From SZAS-103 sp038234715 (GTDB lineage Bacteria; Pseudomonadota; Gammaproteobacteria; Xanthomonadales; Xanthomonadaceae): a stretch of 64,000 bases of DNA. The position numbers and the translations under genes are program-made. Positions 53,440 to 63,213 of the stretch are shown one piece after another. Every line of letters starts with the position of its first letter. Position 1 is the stretch's first letter. The stretch spans positions 81,896 through 145,895 of the forward strand of contig JBBQTD010000004.1 of NCBI GenBank assembly GCA_038234715.1, written 5' to 3'. A model generated the notes under the pieces. That model worked only from the letters and a program-made list of their open reading frames with translations. It was not told the DNA's origin and did no database searches.

Positions 53440-54518
53440 GTCGCACTCCTTCGCGCCGAAAATTCTAGCTCCGCGCGCACGCCATGCGGTTCGAGCGCGG
53501 TCACGCGCAATTGCGCATCGCCACCGAAGGTCAGCTGCAGGCGTTCGCGCAGGTTGGTCAGTCCAGTACCAAGGCCATCGCCGGGATGCGCGAGGCCCAC
53601 GCCGGTGTCGATGACTTCGGCGTGGCAGCGCGCATCCTTCACGCGCACGCGCACCTCAATGCGGCCGCCCTCCTCGCTCGGATCGATGCCATGCCGCACG
53701 GCGTTCTCGACCAGGGTCAACAGCGTCATCGGTGGGCATTCCAGCGCCAGTGCCGCTTCGTCGGCGAACAGGCTGAACTGGAGACGGTCGGGCATGCGCA
53801 TGTGCATGACTTCAAGATACGCACGAACGAGGTCGATTTCCTGCCTGAACGTCGTGGTCGCGTCGTGCAGGCGCGGCACCGCAGCGCGCAGATAGGCGAT
53901 CAGGTTGCCCAGCACCGCTGACGCCTGCGGCGATCCGGATTCCACCAGCTCCCGCACGTTTGCCAGCGTGTTGAACAGGAAATGCGGCTCGACCTGGCGC
54001 TGCAGCAGGCGCATGCGCGCGTCGAGCGCCTTGCGCTCGAACTCGCTGCGCTCGAGTTCGAATGCCAGCGCCTGGTTGCGCGCCTCGTCGCGGATCTGCC
54101 GCAACAGCGCCGCAACAGCCATCCACGGTCCAATCAGCAGGCCAAGGAAGCACATCGTCCCGAACCCGATCATGCGGTCCTTGTCGTGGAACCATGGTTG
54201 CGCATCGCCAATCGTCGTCAGTGCATAGGACATTGCCGCCGCGAACGGCATCACCGCTGCGACCGCGGCCACCTGCAGCGCCCAGCGCGGGATCCATGCG
54301 GGCAGGCGCGCCGGCCAGCGTTCCAGCACGCCGAAGGCCATCACCGCGACCAGCGCGATGAACAGCAGGCGGAACACCAGGACCGCGTAGGACACCTGCC
54401 AGCCCGGGGCCATCATCAGGAACAGCACGGCGCACACGATCAGCGGTGGCTTCACGCGTCGCCAGGAGAAGATTCGCGCGAGGCCCTTGCGCATCGGAGG
54501 AGTCGCTGCATCAACCAT
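53436..54518 (-). CDS. LytS/YehU-type sensor histidine kinase
   Basis: The 360-residue membrane kinase has four or more transmembrane helices at the N-terminus (VCAVLFLMMAPGWQVSYAVLVF; LLFIALVAVMAFGVL; AAVAAVMPFAAAMSYAL). The His_kinase motif is LQRQVEPHFLFNTLANVREL with the acceptor histidine. The ATPase part is TLVENAVRHGIDPSEEGG and DTGVGLAHPGDGLGTGLTNLRERL. ATG 54518 (MVDAATPP) was chosen. It pairs with the LytTR regulator downstream. Confidence 0.93.
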   Translation of the reverse strand: MVDAATPPMRKGLARIFSWRRVKPPLIVCAVLFLMMAPGWQVSYAVLVFRLLFIALVAVMAFGVLERWPARLPAWIPRWALQVAAVAAVMPFAAAMSYALTTIGDAQPWFHDKDRMIGFGTMCFLGLLIGPWMAVAALLRQIRDEARNQALAFELERSEFERKALDARMRLLQRQVEPHFLFNTLANVRELVESGSPQASAVLGNLIAYLRAAVPRLHDATTTFRQEIDLVRAYLEVMHMRMPDRLQFSLFADEAALALECPPMTLLTLVENAVRHGIDPSEEGGRIEVRVRVKDARCHAEVIDTGVGLAHPGDGLGTGLTNLRERLQLTFGGDAQLRVTALEPHGVRAELEFSARRSAT

Positions 54519-54589
54519 GGCGTGACGATAGCAACGAACGCGGCGCCGCAGCACTGGCCCACGTGTCGGACCACCTGCGGCTATCGCCC

Positions 54590-54662
54590 GTCCTGGTCGA
54601 GGCCGCGTTGGTCAAGGCCGCGTTGGTCAAGGCCGCGCTGGTCAAAGCCGCGTTGGTCAAGC
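54590..54662. repeat. Five near-copies of a 15-bp unit
   Basis: The unit is close to GTCAAGGCCGCGTTG, repeated about five times. It encodes a pentapeptide period (plus-strand L-V-K-A-A; minus A-A-L-T-N). It lies between the kinase start and the DUF4386 stop, and its left end includes the DUF4386 stop codon region. It is smaller than the 21-bp arrays and has a different period. Confidence 0.8.
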
Positions 54663-55406
54663 CCGGTCTGTCGAGACTGCTGCGCTCGATCCCGAAGCAT
54701 GGCCGACCGCGGGCCGAACTTTCGCCCCGAACGCCAGCAGCCACAGAATCAGAGCCAATTCCCCGAACTGGGCCGGGAAGAGCGCGCCCAGGACCGCATC
54801 CTCGTACTGCGGCACCACCAGGCCGGTGAAGCTGATGACCAGATAGGCGATGCCGTTGACGATCAGCCCGACGCCGATCAATCGCGGCAGAAACCCGGAC
54901 CTGTACACCAGCAGCGCGAGCGGAAACAGCCACATGCCCCACAGGACCTCCGCGGCATTGATCTCCTGGTGATGCAGACGCAGGAACAGCATCGCCATCG
55001 CGTCGCGCTGCGGCTTGTCGAACGCCGACAGAAAGTCGGCGCCGCGCACGAGTATCAGCGCGGCAGCATCGTTCACCACGTTGAAGAAGTTGATGCAGGC
55101 AGGCATCACTCCTCCAAGGACGATCACGAGCACCGCGAGCTTCCTGTCCACGTCCTTGAACAACTCGAAGAATGCGAGCGTAAGGAAAATAAGCACGACC
55201 GCACCGAACAGGTCGCTGACCATGCCGAGGCGGAACAGCGTCTCGTGCGCGACGATGTTGCTGGCCGTCGCTGTCGCGTTGCCTGGAACGAACAACTTCT
55301 CGGGGATGTACATGAGGCGGACGGGGCCGGCAAACACCAGTAGCAGGTACAGGAATCCGGCGAATCGTGCGCGGAAGTCGATCGATTTGTCGTTGACGGG
55401 TTTCAT
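54657..55406 (-). CDS. DUF4386 family membrane protein
   Basis: The 249-residue protein has about six transmembrane helices (FAGFLYLLLVFAGPVRLMYIPEKL; LGMVSDLFGAVVLIFLTLAFFEL; LAVLVIVLGGVMPACINFF; AEVLWGMWLFPLALLVYRSGF; GVGLIVNGIAYLVISFTGLVVP). It fits DUF4386, of unknown function. ATG 55406 (MKPVNDKS) has GGAGG seven bases upstream. Its C-terminal codons run into the 15-bp repeat, so the last residues may be repeat-derived. Confidence 0.82.
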   Translation of the reverse strand: MKPVNDKSIDFRARFAGFLYLLLVFAGPVRLMYIPEKLFVPGNATATASNIVAHETLFRLGMVSDLFGAVVLIFLTLAFFELFKDVDRKLAVLVIVLGGVMPACINFFNVVNDAAALILVRGADFLSAFDKPQRDAMAMLFLRLHHQEINAAEVLWGMWLFPLALLVYRSGFLPRLIGVGLIVNGIAYLVISFTGLVVPQYEDAVLGALFPAQFGELALILWLLAFGAKVRPAVGHASGSSAAVSTDRA

Positions 55407-55842
55407 GTGTCCTCCTTGCAGGCCGACATGATGGAAGCTGGCGAGGGAGGGCCCGTGTTCCGGCCGTCGCACCGTGCCCGTCTGCAGTGTCCTGCACGGA
55501 ATCTACATGGCGAAGCACCGTCGGACGAACCACGCTTGAGAGTAGCTGGATCACGCCAGCAAGCGACGAAATGCGGACAGTCTTGAGTCCGCTTTCCCGG
55601 CAGGCAAGGATGCTCTTCAAGACGAATGATTGGCGCGCCGCCCGGCTACCGACGCATCCGGAAGAACAGATTCACGGGAGCGATCCGCTCACTTCAGCTC
55701 GATTCCGAAGCATTTCCGGGATCGGGCAGGGTCCATGGCGGTGTTGGCGAAGCGTACATGGACGACAGCAGGGCGCCTGCGATCAGTCGAATACAAGATG
55801 GCTGACCAGCTCAATCCGGCGAACCCCATGGGATGCGAAAAA
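55407..55842. other. Gap of 436 bp without a recognisable gene
   Basis: Short frames are open on both strands but show no family. The right part lies next to the 3' end of the GNAT gene. The left part should contain the DUF4386 promoter. Nothing structured was seen. Confidence 0.4.
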
Positions 55843-56301
55843 TCAGGATGCACTGGTCGCGGCATGGAAGAGCTCCTCATCTCCATTCGGTTGCATCCGT
55901 CCGCTGGGGGACCAACCGTTTGCGCGGTAGAACCCGTGCGATCGAAAATCGGCGCTCGGACTCGTCGTCAGCCAGATGCGCCGCAGCGCGCGTGCTTGCA
56001 GATACGCGACGGCGCGTGACAACAAAGTCTTTCCAACGCCCTGCCCTTCATGCGCTGGCAAGACGGCGAGCACGATCACCTCGCCAGTGCCTGCATCTGC
56101 ATTGCAGAAACCAACGATGGCACCGTCCGCTTCGCAAACCCAGGAGCCATACGCACCGGCGCGCATGGCATCTGCCACTGAAGATGGCGTAATGCCGAGC
56201 TGTTCCAGACGCTGCCTCGAGATGGGATTTTGGCGGGTCATTCCACGCACGGAAAAAGTGGCATCCACATCCGCAAGCGTCGCTTCGCGAAACGTATGCA
56301 T
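55843..56301 (-). CDS. GNAT-family N-acetyltransferase
   Basis: The 152-residue protein has the GNAT fold with the acetyl-CoA loop VLPAHEGQGVGKTLLSRAVAYL (Q/RxxGxG). It also has WVCEADGAIVGFCNAD and the end motif RSHGFYRANGW. ATG 56301 (MHTFREATLAD) was chosen; the longer frame upstream crosses the divergent VIT gene. The substrate is unknown. The start lies 154 bp from the VIT gene, transcribed the other way. Confidence 0.85.
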   Translation of the reverse strand: MHTFREATLADVDATFSVRGMTRQNPISRQRLEQLGITPSSVADAMRAGAYGSWVCEADGAIVGFCNADAGTGEVIVLAVLPAHEGQGVGKTLLSRAVAYLQARALRRIWLTTSPSADFRSHGFYRANGWSPSGRMQPNGDEELFHAATSAS

Positions 56302-56455
56302 TGCACTTCCCACAGCCGTGACCCCCAAGGGTCGCAAGTATACGCGCGTACACTTTCTGGGCGGCGCGATGTGCCGCAATATCTGGTTGTCGCTGCGCGA
56401 GCCACCGCGTTGCGCGCGCCCTGCCGCCTCCCTTGACGTCCTTTTGCGGATTCCC

Positions 56456-57139
56456 ATGGAACCACATGTCCACCGCACGCACCGATCGGGATGGATTCGG
56501 GCTGGCATGCTTGGCGCCAACGACGGTGCGCTTTCGATCTCCGGACTGATGCTTGGAGTTGCGGCAACCCACGCGACCGCATCCGGGATCCTTGGCGCTG
56601 GAATCGCCGGGCTTGTTGCCGGCGCGCTCTCGATGGCTGCTGGCGAATACGTCTCGGTCAGTTCGCAGGCCGATACCGAACGGGCCGACCTCGACATCGA
56701 GCGCGAAGCGCTGGAGAACGACCTGGAAGGCGAACATGACGAGCTGCGCGATATCTACATTTCGCGCGGACTCGACCATGGGCTTGCGACGCAAGTCTCG
56801 CGTCAACTCATGGCGCACGATGCGCTAGGCGCGCATGCCCGCGACGACATTGGCATCACCGATGCACTCAGCGCCAAACCCCTGCAAGCTGCATTCGCCT
56901 CGTCGATCAGTTTCACCCTGGGTGGAATGGTTCCATTGCTCGGGGGCGTGCTAGCACCGCGTGAAGTCGCCTTCGTCATCCCGTGCATCTCGTTTATCTT
57001 CCTCGGATCCCTCGGCGCTCTCGCAGCGCACATTGGCAGGGCCCCCATCCTGCGCGGCGCGATTCGGGCCCTCGTGTGGGGCGCATTGGCCATGGGCGTC
57101 ACCAGCGCGGTCGGTGCGTTGTTTGGAGCGGTGGCGTAA
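56456..57139 (+). CDS. VIT1/CCC1-family ion transporter
   Basis: The 227-residue membrane protein has the VIT family layout. The start HRSGWIRAGMLGANDGALSISGLMLGVA and MAAGEYVSVSSQADTERADLDIE form the metal-binding entry region, and the last transmembrane helices follow. Relatives move iron or manganese. The cytoplasmic helical linker (EREALENDLEGEHDELRDIYISRGL) is conserved in position. ATG 56456 was chosen from family length. Confidence 0.9.
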   Translation: MEPHVHRTHRSGWIRAGMLGANDGALSISGLMLGVAATHATASGILGAGIAGLVAGALSMAAGEYVSVSSQADTERADLDIEREALENDLEGEHDELRDIYISRGLDHGLATQVSRQLMAHDALGAHARDDIGITDALSAKPLQAAFASSISFTLGGMVPLLGGVLAPREVAFVIPCISFIFLGSLGALAAHIGRAPILRGAIRALVWGALAMGVTSAVGALFGAVA

Positions 57140-57333
57140 CGAAGCACGTTTCCTGGTTCTTCCGTCGGCAGGCCGGAAGCGCTCCGGCCCGGATTTCCTG
57201 CCGCCGTCGTGGCATCGCGACAAATCCTGCCGAACTTGTGGCATCCATTCAGTGGATCAGGATTAGTCTGGGTAGCGGCGTCGCAAGTGCATCCCTTGCA
57301 GTTCCAGCGGCTTACCGCGACAGGAGGTCAACA

Positions 57334-57534
57334 ATGAAATGGGCAAGCATGTACCTCGTAGGTTTCGTCATCCTGATCGGAGGCGTACTGGCCGCACTCT
57401 GGAAGCTGGGTATCCTCGACAGGATCGGCCAGACCTGGACCATCATCGGCGTGGTCATTGCGGTCGGGGTAGGCATCATGATCTCCGTCTCGCACAGCGG
57501 CAAAAAGGAAACCATCGAAATCGACGGCAAGTGA
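57334..57534 (+). CDS. Small two-helix membrane protein
   Basis: The 66-residue protein has two transmembrane helices (MYLVGFVILIGGVLAALWKLGIL; WTIIGVVIAVGVGIMISVSHSG) and a short charged tail. A perfect AGGAGG ribosome binding site sits 6 bp upstream. I do not recognise a family, but the short size and strong start suggest a real gene. It follows the VIT gene by 195 bp. Confidence 0.75.
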   Translation: MKWASMYLVGFVILIGGVLAALWKLGILDRIGQTWTIIGVVIAVGVGIMISVSHSGKKETIEIDGK

Positions 57535-57806
57535 TGGTCCGGCGAACGGCTGCCGATTGACGGAGCGACCATCGTTCATCGCGCGAATTGCTTTGGATGA
57601 AGCCATCCGTTCCAAACCCCGCAGCGGCGTTCGTCCACGGATGCGCGTCGAAGAGGGATGCGCGCACTGGGACCGGGCGAAGCGGAACCAAGAAAGTCGA
57701 GACCGACGAACCTGGTTGTCCATTGTCGTTGATCGGGGCTTCAGGATGCGCGGTTATTCTGGTTTTGCACTCGGCCGAGCCAGTCGCAAGGACGCGAGAA
57801 AGCCAC

Positions 57807-58523
57807 ATGGATATCGATAGCGCGGTTTCGGATTCCCCTTCTTCCAGCGCCCCGGAATGGCTGCCGAGGCTTGCGCATGATTTGCGTGGTCCCCTAGCAC
57901 CCATCCGGATGGCAGCCCAGGTACTGGAGGGATCCGAGGTTTCCGCCCGCGAACAATCCGAACTCGGCAAGACGATCGAGCGTCAAGCCAATGTGCTGTT
58001 GCAACTGGCAGATGACCTTGACGACGTCGTGCGCATCAGCCGAGGCGAATTCCGCTTGCGACTGGCACACCGAGATCTTGCCACGATCGTCGGCAATGCC
58101 GTGGCGCTCGTTTCGCGACATGCCTACGTCATGGGAATACCGAGGCGCACAGTATCGGTGCGCGTTGCCACTGCCCCCATCACCGTCAATGCCGACGATG
58201 AGAGGCTGACCCAGCTTCTTGCGCAGATGTTGCGCAATGTGGGAGCAGGCGCATCGGCCGATGCTGACTGCTGGATCGAATGCACAAGCGATGGAGTCCG
58301 CGCGATCGTCCGCCTGCATGACAGCGGGCGATGTATCTATCGCAATGCAAGCGTGGAATACCTGACCTCAGGAGAACCTCCCCGGGATCCAGGCACGCTC
58401 GGCTTGGCGCCTGTGATCGGACGCGAAATCGCGGCTGCACACGGAGCAACGATCAGCGTTGGCGATGAATCGGATGGGAGAATCGGCGAACTTCTGCTGC
58501 GCTTGCCTGTTGCATGCGCATAA
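57807..58523 (+). CDS. HisKA-like histidine kinase domain protein, degenerate ATPase
   Basis: The 238-residue protein has an HisKA-like motif (LAHDLRGPLAPIRM, His at residue 24) and a C-terminal HATPase-like region. The N box is poorly preserved (QMLRNVGAGASADA) and the G1 box reads DSGRC rather than DxGxG. It has no sensor or membrane domain, so it may be an accessory or inactive kinase. ATG 57807 (MDIDSAVS) was chosen. No response regulator is adjacent. Confidence 0.7.
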   Translation: MDIDSAVSDSPSSSAPEWLPRLAHDLRGPLAPIRMAAQVLEGSEVSAREQSELGKTIERQANVLLQLADDLDDVVRISRGEFRLRLAHRDLATIVGNAVALVSRHAYVMGIPRRTVSVRVATAPITVNADDERLTQLLAQMLRNVGAGASADADCWIECTSDGVRAIVRLHDSGRCIYRNASVEYLTSGEPPRDPGTLGLAPVIGREIAAAHGATISVGDESDGRIGELLLRLPVACA

Positions 58524-58941
58524 GCCTATGCGGGCCGGAACGAGAGGGCGACGCCTTGCCACTCCGGCTGACGCCGTCCTCCTTCCTTGCGATGTCAAAG
58601 GTGCCGATGCATCCACTTTTTGCCGGCCACGCACCTTGAAGGCTGGAACGATCGATCACTTCAGAAGCATCACTTCAGAAGCGCTCATTTTCGAGCGGTC
58701 GTTCGCGATGCCCTGACGGGTATCCAATTGTCGCGGACTGTCGGACAACGCGTACATCGATAGAGAGCACCTGGCCGGTTCAGTGTCATTGAGTCGCTAT
58801 GTCGAACCCACACTGCATTGATTCGGTCGCAACCGAGGCCGGGAAAGCCGAACGCGACGGGCTCCCTGCCAATCACCGTGGGTTTGTTTCATCAGGAGTG
58901 CTGCACTAGACTCGACGAATCCAGACGACGGGGAGGTCGGC
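58524..58941. other. Gap of 418 bp before the TIR-TPR gene
   Basis: A tandem 14-bp repeat ATCACTTCAGAAGC is present twice at 58655-58682. The rest shows no protein family. The TIR gene promoter should be here; no clear boxes were assigned. Confidence 0.45.
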
Positions 58942-61116
58942 GTGGATGCTGCTTGCAGGTACCTGGCCTTCATCAGTTACAGCCACCAGGATGAAGCCTG
59001 GGCGCAGTGGCTGCACAAGGCTCTCGAGTCTTACCGTGTTCCAAGCCGCCTGGTCGGACAGACGACCACGACGGGGGTTGTTCCTGCGCGGCTGATCCCG
59101 CTGTTTCGTGATCGCGATGAATTGCCAAGCGCGACCGACCTGAGCGCGAAGGTCAACGAGGCGCTTGCGCAATCGGCTGCGCTGATCGTCGTGTGCTCCC
59201 CCTACTCTGCCCGCTCGCGCTGGGTCAACGAGGAAGTCATTGTCTTCACGCGGCTGTGGCGATCCCGACCTGTCTTGTGCCTGATCGTCGACGGCGAGCC
59301 GAATGCGAGCGAACTTCCGGACGGCGAAAGTGACGAGTGTTTTGCGCCCGCCTTGCGATTCCATTCAGATGAAAATGGCCAGCCCACGACGCGACGCGCC
59401 GAGCCAATCGCCGCTGATGCACGTCCAGGCAAGGACGGAAAAGCCAACGAAAAGCTCAAGCTGATTGCCGGTCTGATCGGTGTAGGCTTCGATGCCCTCA
59501 AACAGCGCGAACTGCACCGCCGCCATCGACGCATGGCGGCGATCACATCGATGGCACTGGCAGTGATGGTGGTTACGACAACGCTCGCGATCTCGGCGGT
59601 GATCGCTCGCCGCGATGCCGAGCGGCGGCAGAAGCAGGCAGAGAGCCTCGTGAATTTCATGCTCGGCGACCTTGGCGACAAGCTGGGAGAGGTACAGCGG
59701 CTCGACATCATGGAGTCCGTCGACAACCAGGCGATGACGTACTTCCAATCGCTGCCAACGACTGATGTGACCGACGAGGCTCTGGAACAACGTGCCAAGG
59801 CTCTGGAGCAAATTGGCAGCGCTCGAATGGAACAGGGCCACCTGCCAGAAGCCATGCAAGCTTTTCAGGCGGATGCGAAGTTGTCTCGAGCGCTCGCGAC
59901 AGCTGACCCAGCCAACGTCAAGCGTCAGATCGCGTACTCACGCGTACTTGCGTACGTCGGAATGACCGACTGGAATCAAGGCAATCTCGACGGCGCACAA
60001 AGTAGCTTCGAGGCAGCGCAAGCCGTCCTGAGACGCGACCAGCCAAACCTCGCCACCGATCCAGACCTGCTTTTTCAATTGTCCAGCATCGACAACAACA
60101 TCGGGCACGTGCTCGAGGCGCGCGGCAAGCTCGACGATGCCGAGGGCCAATACCGCCGCATGCTCGAGCACTGCCAGTTGCTGGTGGCCGGCAAGAAGGT
60201 GAAGACAAAATGGACAGCACAATTGGGTTCTGCACACAACAATCTTGGCAAGGTCGCACTCATGCGTGGGAAACTGGCGACGGCCGTTACCGAATACGCG
60301 GCTGACGATGCGATCGAGTCGGCGTTGAGCGCACGCGATCCAAAGAACAACGCCCAGCTGACGAACATGTTCACAGTGCGCGCGATCCTGGGGCGGACGC
60401 TGGCCTTGACCGGCAACGTCGATGCCGGCATGCGCGATCTTCGACAAGCAATCGAAATCGCAACTCAATTGAGAGCGAACGACCCCAGCGAAACAGACGT
60501 CCAGGAAAACCTCGCGCTCTACCAGATGCAACTGAGTCGTCTGCTGCGACTCACCGGGCGTCTGCCCGAGGCTGTCTCATTGACAGCCCAGTCATTGATC
60601 ACATTTTCCAAACTTTCAGATCAGGACCCGGCGAACACCAATTGGAAGCGGGAATTCGCTGAGACACAACTCGAAGACGCAGCACAATCGCTCGCCGCCG
60701 GAAATGTGGACCAAGCGCGCAATCGGGCAAAGGCCGGGTTAGAGCTCCTTGAACCGTTGCTATCCAGCCACCGGGACGACCGCGCTATTTTGTTGGCAAC
60801 TGTCAGTGCAAGGCTTCTGCTCGCGAGCGCGATGACGGACGCGCAGACCGTCCAGCAGCTGCGCGATACCGCGCTGACGCTATCGCAGACCGTGAAAAGC
60901 GGCGGCGGCGATCCGCGGCTGCGCGCGCTGCAAATCCAGGCGTTGGTCAGTTCGGGCAAGAGTACACAAGCGCAACCGTTGATACGGCAGCTTTGGAACA
61001 GCGGGTATCGCGACCTTGCGTTGCAGGACGCTTTCCGGCAGGAAGGATTTTACGTTCAAGTCAACAAGTCCTATCAAGCCCAGCAGCAGTCCGGAACCAG
61101 CAAGGTGCATCCCTGA
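58942..61116 (+). CDS. TIR-domain protein with a transmembrane segment and TPR repeats
   Basis: The 724-residue protein starts with a TIR_2 domain (1-120; AFISYSHQDEAWAQWLHKALE at the start). SPYSARSRWVNEEV near 86-99 supplies the conserved Trp94 and candidate catalytic Glu97/98 of NAD-cleaving TIR proteins. One transmembrane helix follows (about 198-220, MAAITSMALAVMVVTTTLAIS). The rest (about 260-700) is TPR-like helical repeats. GTG 58942 has a GAGG ribosome binding site. NADase TIR proteins with repeat sensors can act in anti-phage defence, but similar TIR-TPR proteins are common in xanthomonads with no known role. A small orphan gene follows. Confidence 0.82.
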   Translation: MDAACRYLAFISYSHQDEAWAQWLHKALESYRVPSRLVGQTTTTGVVPARLIPLFRDRDELPSATDLSAKVNEALAQSAALIVVCSPYSARSRWVNEEVIVFTRLWRSRPVLCLIVDGEPNASELPDGESDECFAPALRFHSDENGQPTTRRAEPIAADARPGKDGKANEKLKLIAGLIGVGFDALKQRELHRRHRRMAAITSMALAVMVVTTTLAISAVIARRDAERRQKQAESLVNFMLGDLGDKLGEVQRLDIMESVDNQAMTYFQSLPTTDVTDEALEQRAKALEQIGSARMEQGHLPEAMQAFQADAKLSRALATADPANVKRQIAYSRVLAYVGMTDWNQGNLDGAQSSFEAAQAVLRRDQPNLATDPDLLFQLSSIDNNIGHVLEARGKLDDAEGQYRRMLEHCQLLVAGKKVKTKWTAQLGSAHNNLGKVALMRGKLATAVTEYAADDAIESALSARDPKNNAQLTNMFTVRAILGRTLALTGNVDAGMRDLRQAIEIATQLRANDPSETDVQENLALYQMQLSRLLRLTGRLPEAVSLTAQSLITFSKLSDQDPANTNWKREFAETQLEDAAQSLAAGNVDQARNRAKAGLELLEPLLSSHRDDRAILLATVSARLLLASAMTDAQTVQQLRDTALTLSQTVKSGGGDPRLRALQIQALVSSGKSTQAQPLIRQLWNSGYRDLALQDAFRQEGFYVQVNKSYQAQQQSGTSKVHP

Positions 61117-61195
61117 GGAGCTGGCAGGGCGAGACACTGAGACTGCGGTAGAGATATCGTCCAAGAAGCAATCCATCCACTAACGGGAGTCAACC

Positions 61196-61627
61196 ATGCC
61201 TGCGAATCGCTATTCCCTTTATGTCACGCTGGACGAAAGCACTAATCCCCCAAGCTTGACTGTTGCAGACTCTGCCGGAAAGATCCCAGTGACCATCGAT
61301 CCAGACCCGCAGAAGATCCCAGAGCCGCGGGAGATTTCCTGGGAACTTATCGGCGTACTGGCGTCGGGAATCTTCAATAAACTCGAAGATCCAGACGCCC
61401 CTGGGTTCGCGTGGCTCGACACGCCGAAGCCCGGAATTTTCGGCAAGCCCGACAGACATGGCGCAGGCACGATAATCACGATCAGGGATGTGCACACTGG
61501 CTATGCCACGCACGGAACGTGGAAGTATCAACTGTGTGTGACGTTCAAGAAGAAACCTTACACAACGCACCGAACGTTGGGTGCCCTTGGCAACACTGAC
61601 CCAACGATAAAGAACAACTACAAGTGA
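61196..61627 (+). CDS. Small orphan protein downstream of the TIR gene
   Basis: The 143-residue protein begins MPANRYSLYVTLDES with a good ribosome binding site (CGGGAG). It is rich in beta-type segments (WKYQLCVTFKKKPYT) and has no signal peptide or recognised domain. It starts 79 bp after the TIR-TPR stop on the same strand and may be co-transcribed. Function unknown; partner role is inference from position. Confidence 0.65.
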   Translation: MPANRYSLYVTLDESTNPPSLTVADSAGKIPVTIDPDPQKIPEPREISWELIGVLASGIFNKLEDPDAPGFAWLDTPKPGIFGKPDRHGAGTIITIRDVHTGYATHGTWKYQLCVTFKKKPYTTHRTLGALGNTDPTIKNNYK

Positions 61628-61767
61628 TCGCATGCGACCAATGAATCAACCGTATGCTGGCAACCCCCGATCGCGTGGTTGGGGACGATGCAGTACCCGA
61701 ACCGCTTCCTCCAACTATTCGCTCAGTTGACCATCAGCGCCGAATCCTCCCAGCGCCAATGACCATC

Positions 61768-62877
61768 TCAGACTGCCGCGATCAGGTCCCCATGCAACAA
61801 CCGATGGAACAGGTGCTCCCCCGCCTCGCGCCGCACCGATAGCCTTCCCGTGGAATACGCGCGCGAGTTCAGGCCGCGCTGCACCGACTTGCAGATCGCC
61901 ATGTCCTCGTCCTGGATGATGTTGCCGACATTGATGCTCGCCTGGTTGCGTTCGCGCGCCGCTTCTGAGACATCCGCGAAGTAGAAGTCGAAAACCACTT
62001 CGGTGCGGTCCAGGCCGATTGGCAGGACGACATTGGTGTCCATCACGCCTTCGTACCAGTTGATCATCAGGTTGGGATGGATCCAGTAGTACAACGCGCG
62101 ATCGCCGCCGCGGACCTGCGAGAAATTCTCGTGGTTGCCGTCCTTGACCATCGGGCTGGACTGCAGGCAATGGTGCGTGCCGTTCTCGATCGTGTATTTC
62201 TTGAAGTCCAGCACGCTGTCCAGGCCCTTGTGCAGGTGCGGCACGTGGTAGCCGCCGTCGAGATAGTTGTCGACGAACACCTTCCAGTTGCAGTCGAAGA
62301 AATAATGGCGGCGTTCGAACCAGTGCAGCTTTTCGAGTTGCAGCGCGCGGATTTCACCGACGAGCGCTTCGCCAAGGAAGTCCTCGATGGCGGGTCCCTC
62401 CGCATCCAGGCGCACGAACACCCATTGCTCCCATACCGCGGTTGCCACGCGCGCGAGTCCGTGGGCACTGCGATCGAAGTGGCACTCGCTGTTGAAACTC
62501 GGCGTGCCCTTGAGCGCACCTTCAAGGGTGTAGGTCCAGCCGTGATAGGGACAACGCAGGTTCTTCGCGCAACCTTCGCGTTCGGTCATCACCGCAGCGG
62601 CGTGGTGTCGGCACACGTTGAAGAATGCACGCAGCACCGCGTCATCGCCGCGTACGACGAGGATCGGTTCGCCTGCAAGTTCGCAGGTGATGTACTGCCC
62701 CGGATCGCGCAACTGGTCGACGCGTCCAACGAGCTGCCATGTGCGTGAAAACGTCGTGTGGCGTTCGAGCGCGAGAATGCGTTCGTCGACATACCAGGAT
62801 GCCGGGATCGTCGAGGCTTCCTCGAGCGGAAGGTCGGGATGGTACTGGTCCAGCAGTTCGGATACCGATGCCTTCAT
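61768..62877 (-). CDS. Rieske non-haem iron oxygenase, alpha subunit
   Basis: The 369-residue protein has the Rieske cluster ligands CRHH (in NVCRHHAAAV) and CPYHGW, and a catalytic domain with NYLDGGYHVPHLH, the metal-binding motif. It resembles alpha subunits of aromatic-ring hydroxylases and choline/glycine betaine monooxygenases such as GbcA. No reductase gene is next to it. ATG 62877 (MKASVSELLDQYHP) begins the family N-terminus. It is minus-strand between two plus-strand small genes. Confidence 0.9.
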   Translation of the reverse strand: MKASVSELLDQYHPDLPLEEASTIPASWYVDERILALERHTTFSRTWQLVGRVDQLRDPGQYITCELAGEPILVVRGDDAVLRAFFNVCRHHAAAVMTEREGCAKNLRCPYHGWTYTLEGALKGTPSFNSECHFDRSAHGLARVATAVWEQWVFVRLDAEGPAIEDFLGEALVGEIRALQLEKLHWFERRHYFFDCNWKVFVDNYLDGGYHVPHLHKGLDSVLDFKKYTIENGTHHCLQSSPMVKDGNHENFSQVRGGDRALYYWIHPNLMINWYEGVMDTNVVLPIGLDRTEVVFDFYFADVSEAARERNQASINVGNIIQDEDMAICKSVQRGLNSRAYSTGRLSVRREAGEHLFHRLLHGDLIAAV

Positions 62878-63213
62878 GCGATGCGTCCCCTAGCCCGCCC
62901 TGTGCCCGCGAAGTGCACGCCATCGTTTCCGAGCGCGGCGGTCGTGTCAATGCGCGATTCGACGATGCTCCGCGGGTTTCCAGCTTGGGCCGTCGCGGGA
63001 ACTTGCCCAGCACGAGCCTCTGGGCCCTGTAACCATGCGCCGGGTGGCTAGGAGTAGGATCAGGCCGCGACCAAGCGAGGCGCTGCTACATCCAGATCAA
63101 CCCGATTCAAAAAGAGCCGTTGCCCTGGTCTGAGTTCAACGCGGTTGAATCGAGGTGCGTCGCTCGAAAGTACATTTTCCAGACCATCGCAGGACAACGA
63201 GGGAGACAGCATC
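62878..63213. other. Gap of 336 bp between the Rieske gene and a small orphan gene
   Basis: No protein family, RNA gene or repeat was recognised. It must hold the divergent promoters of the Rieske gene and the small gene at 63214. The latter's ribosome binding site GGGAGA is visible. Confidence 0.4.
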
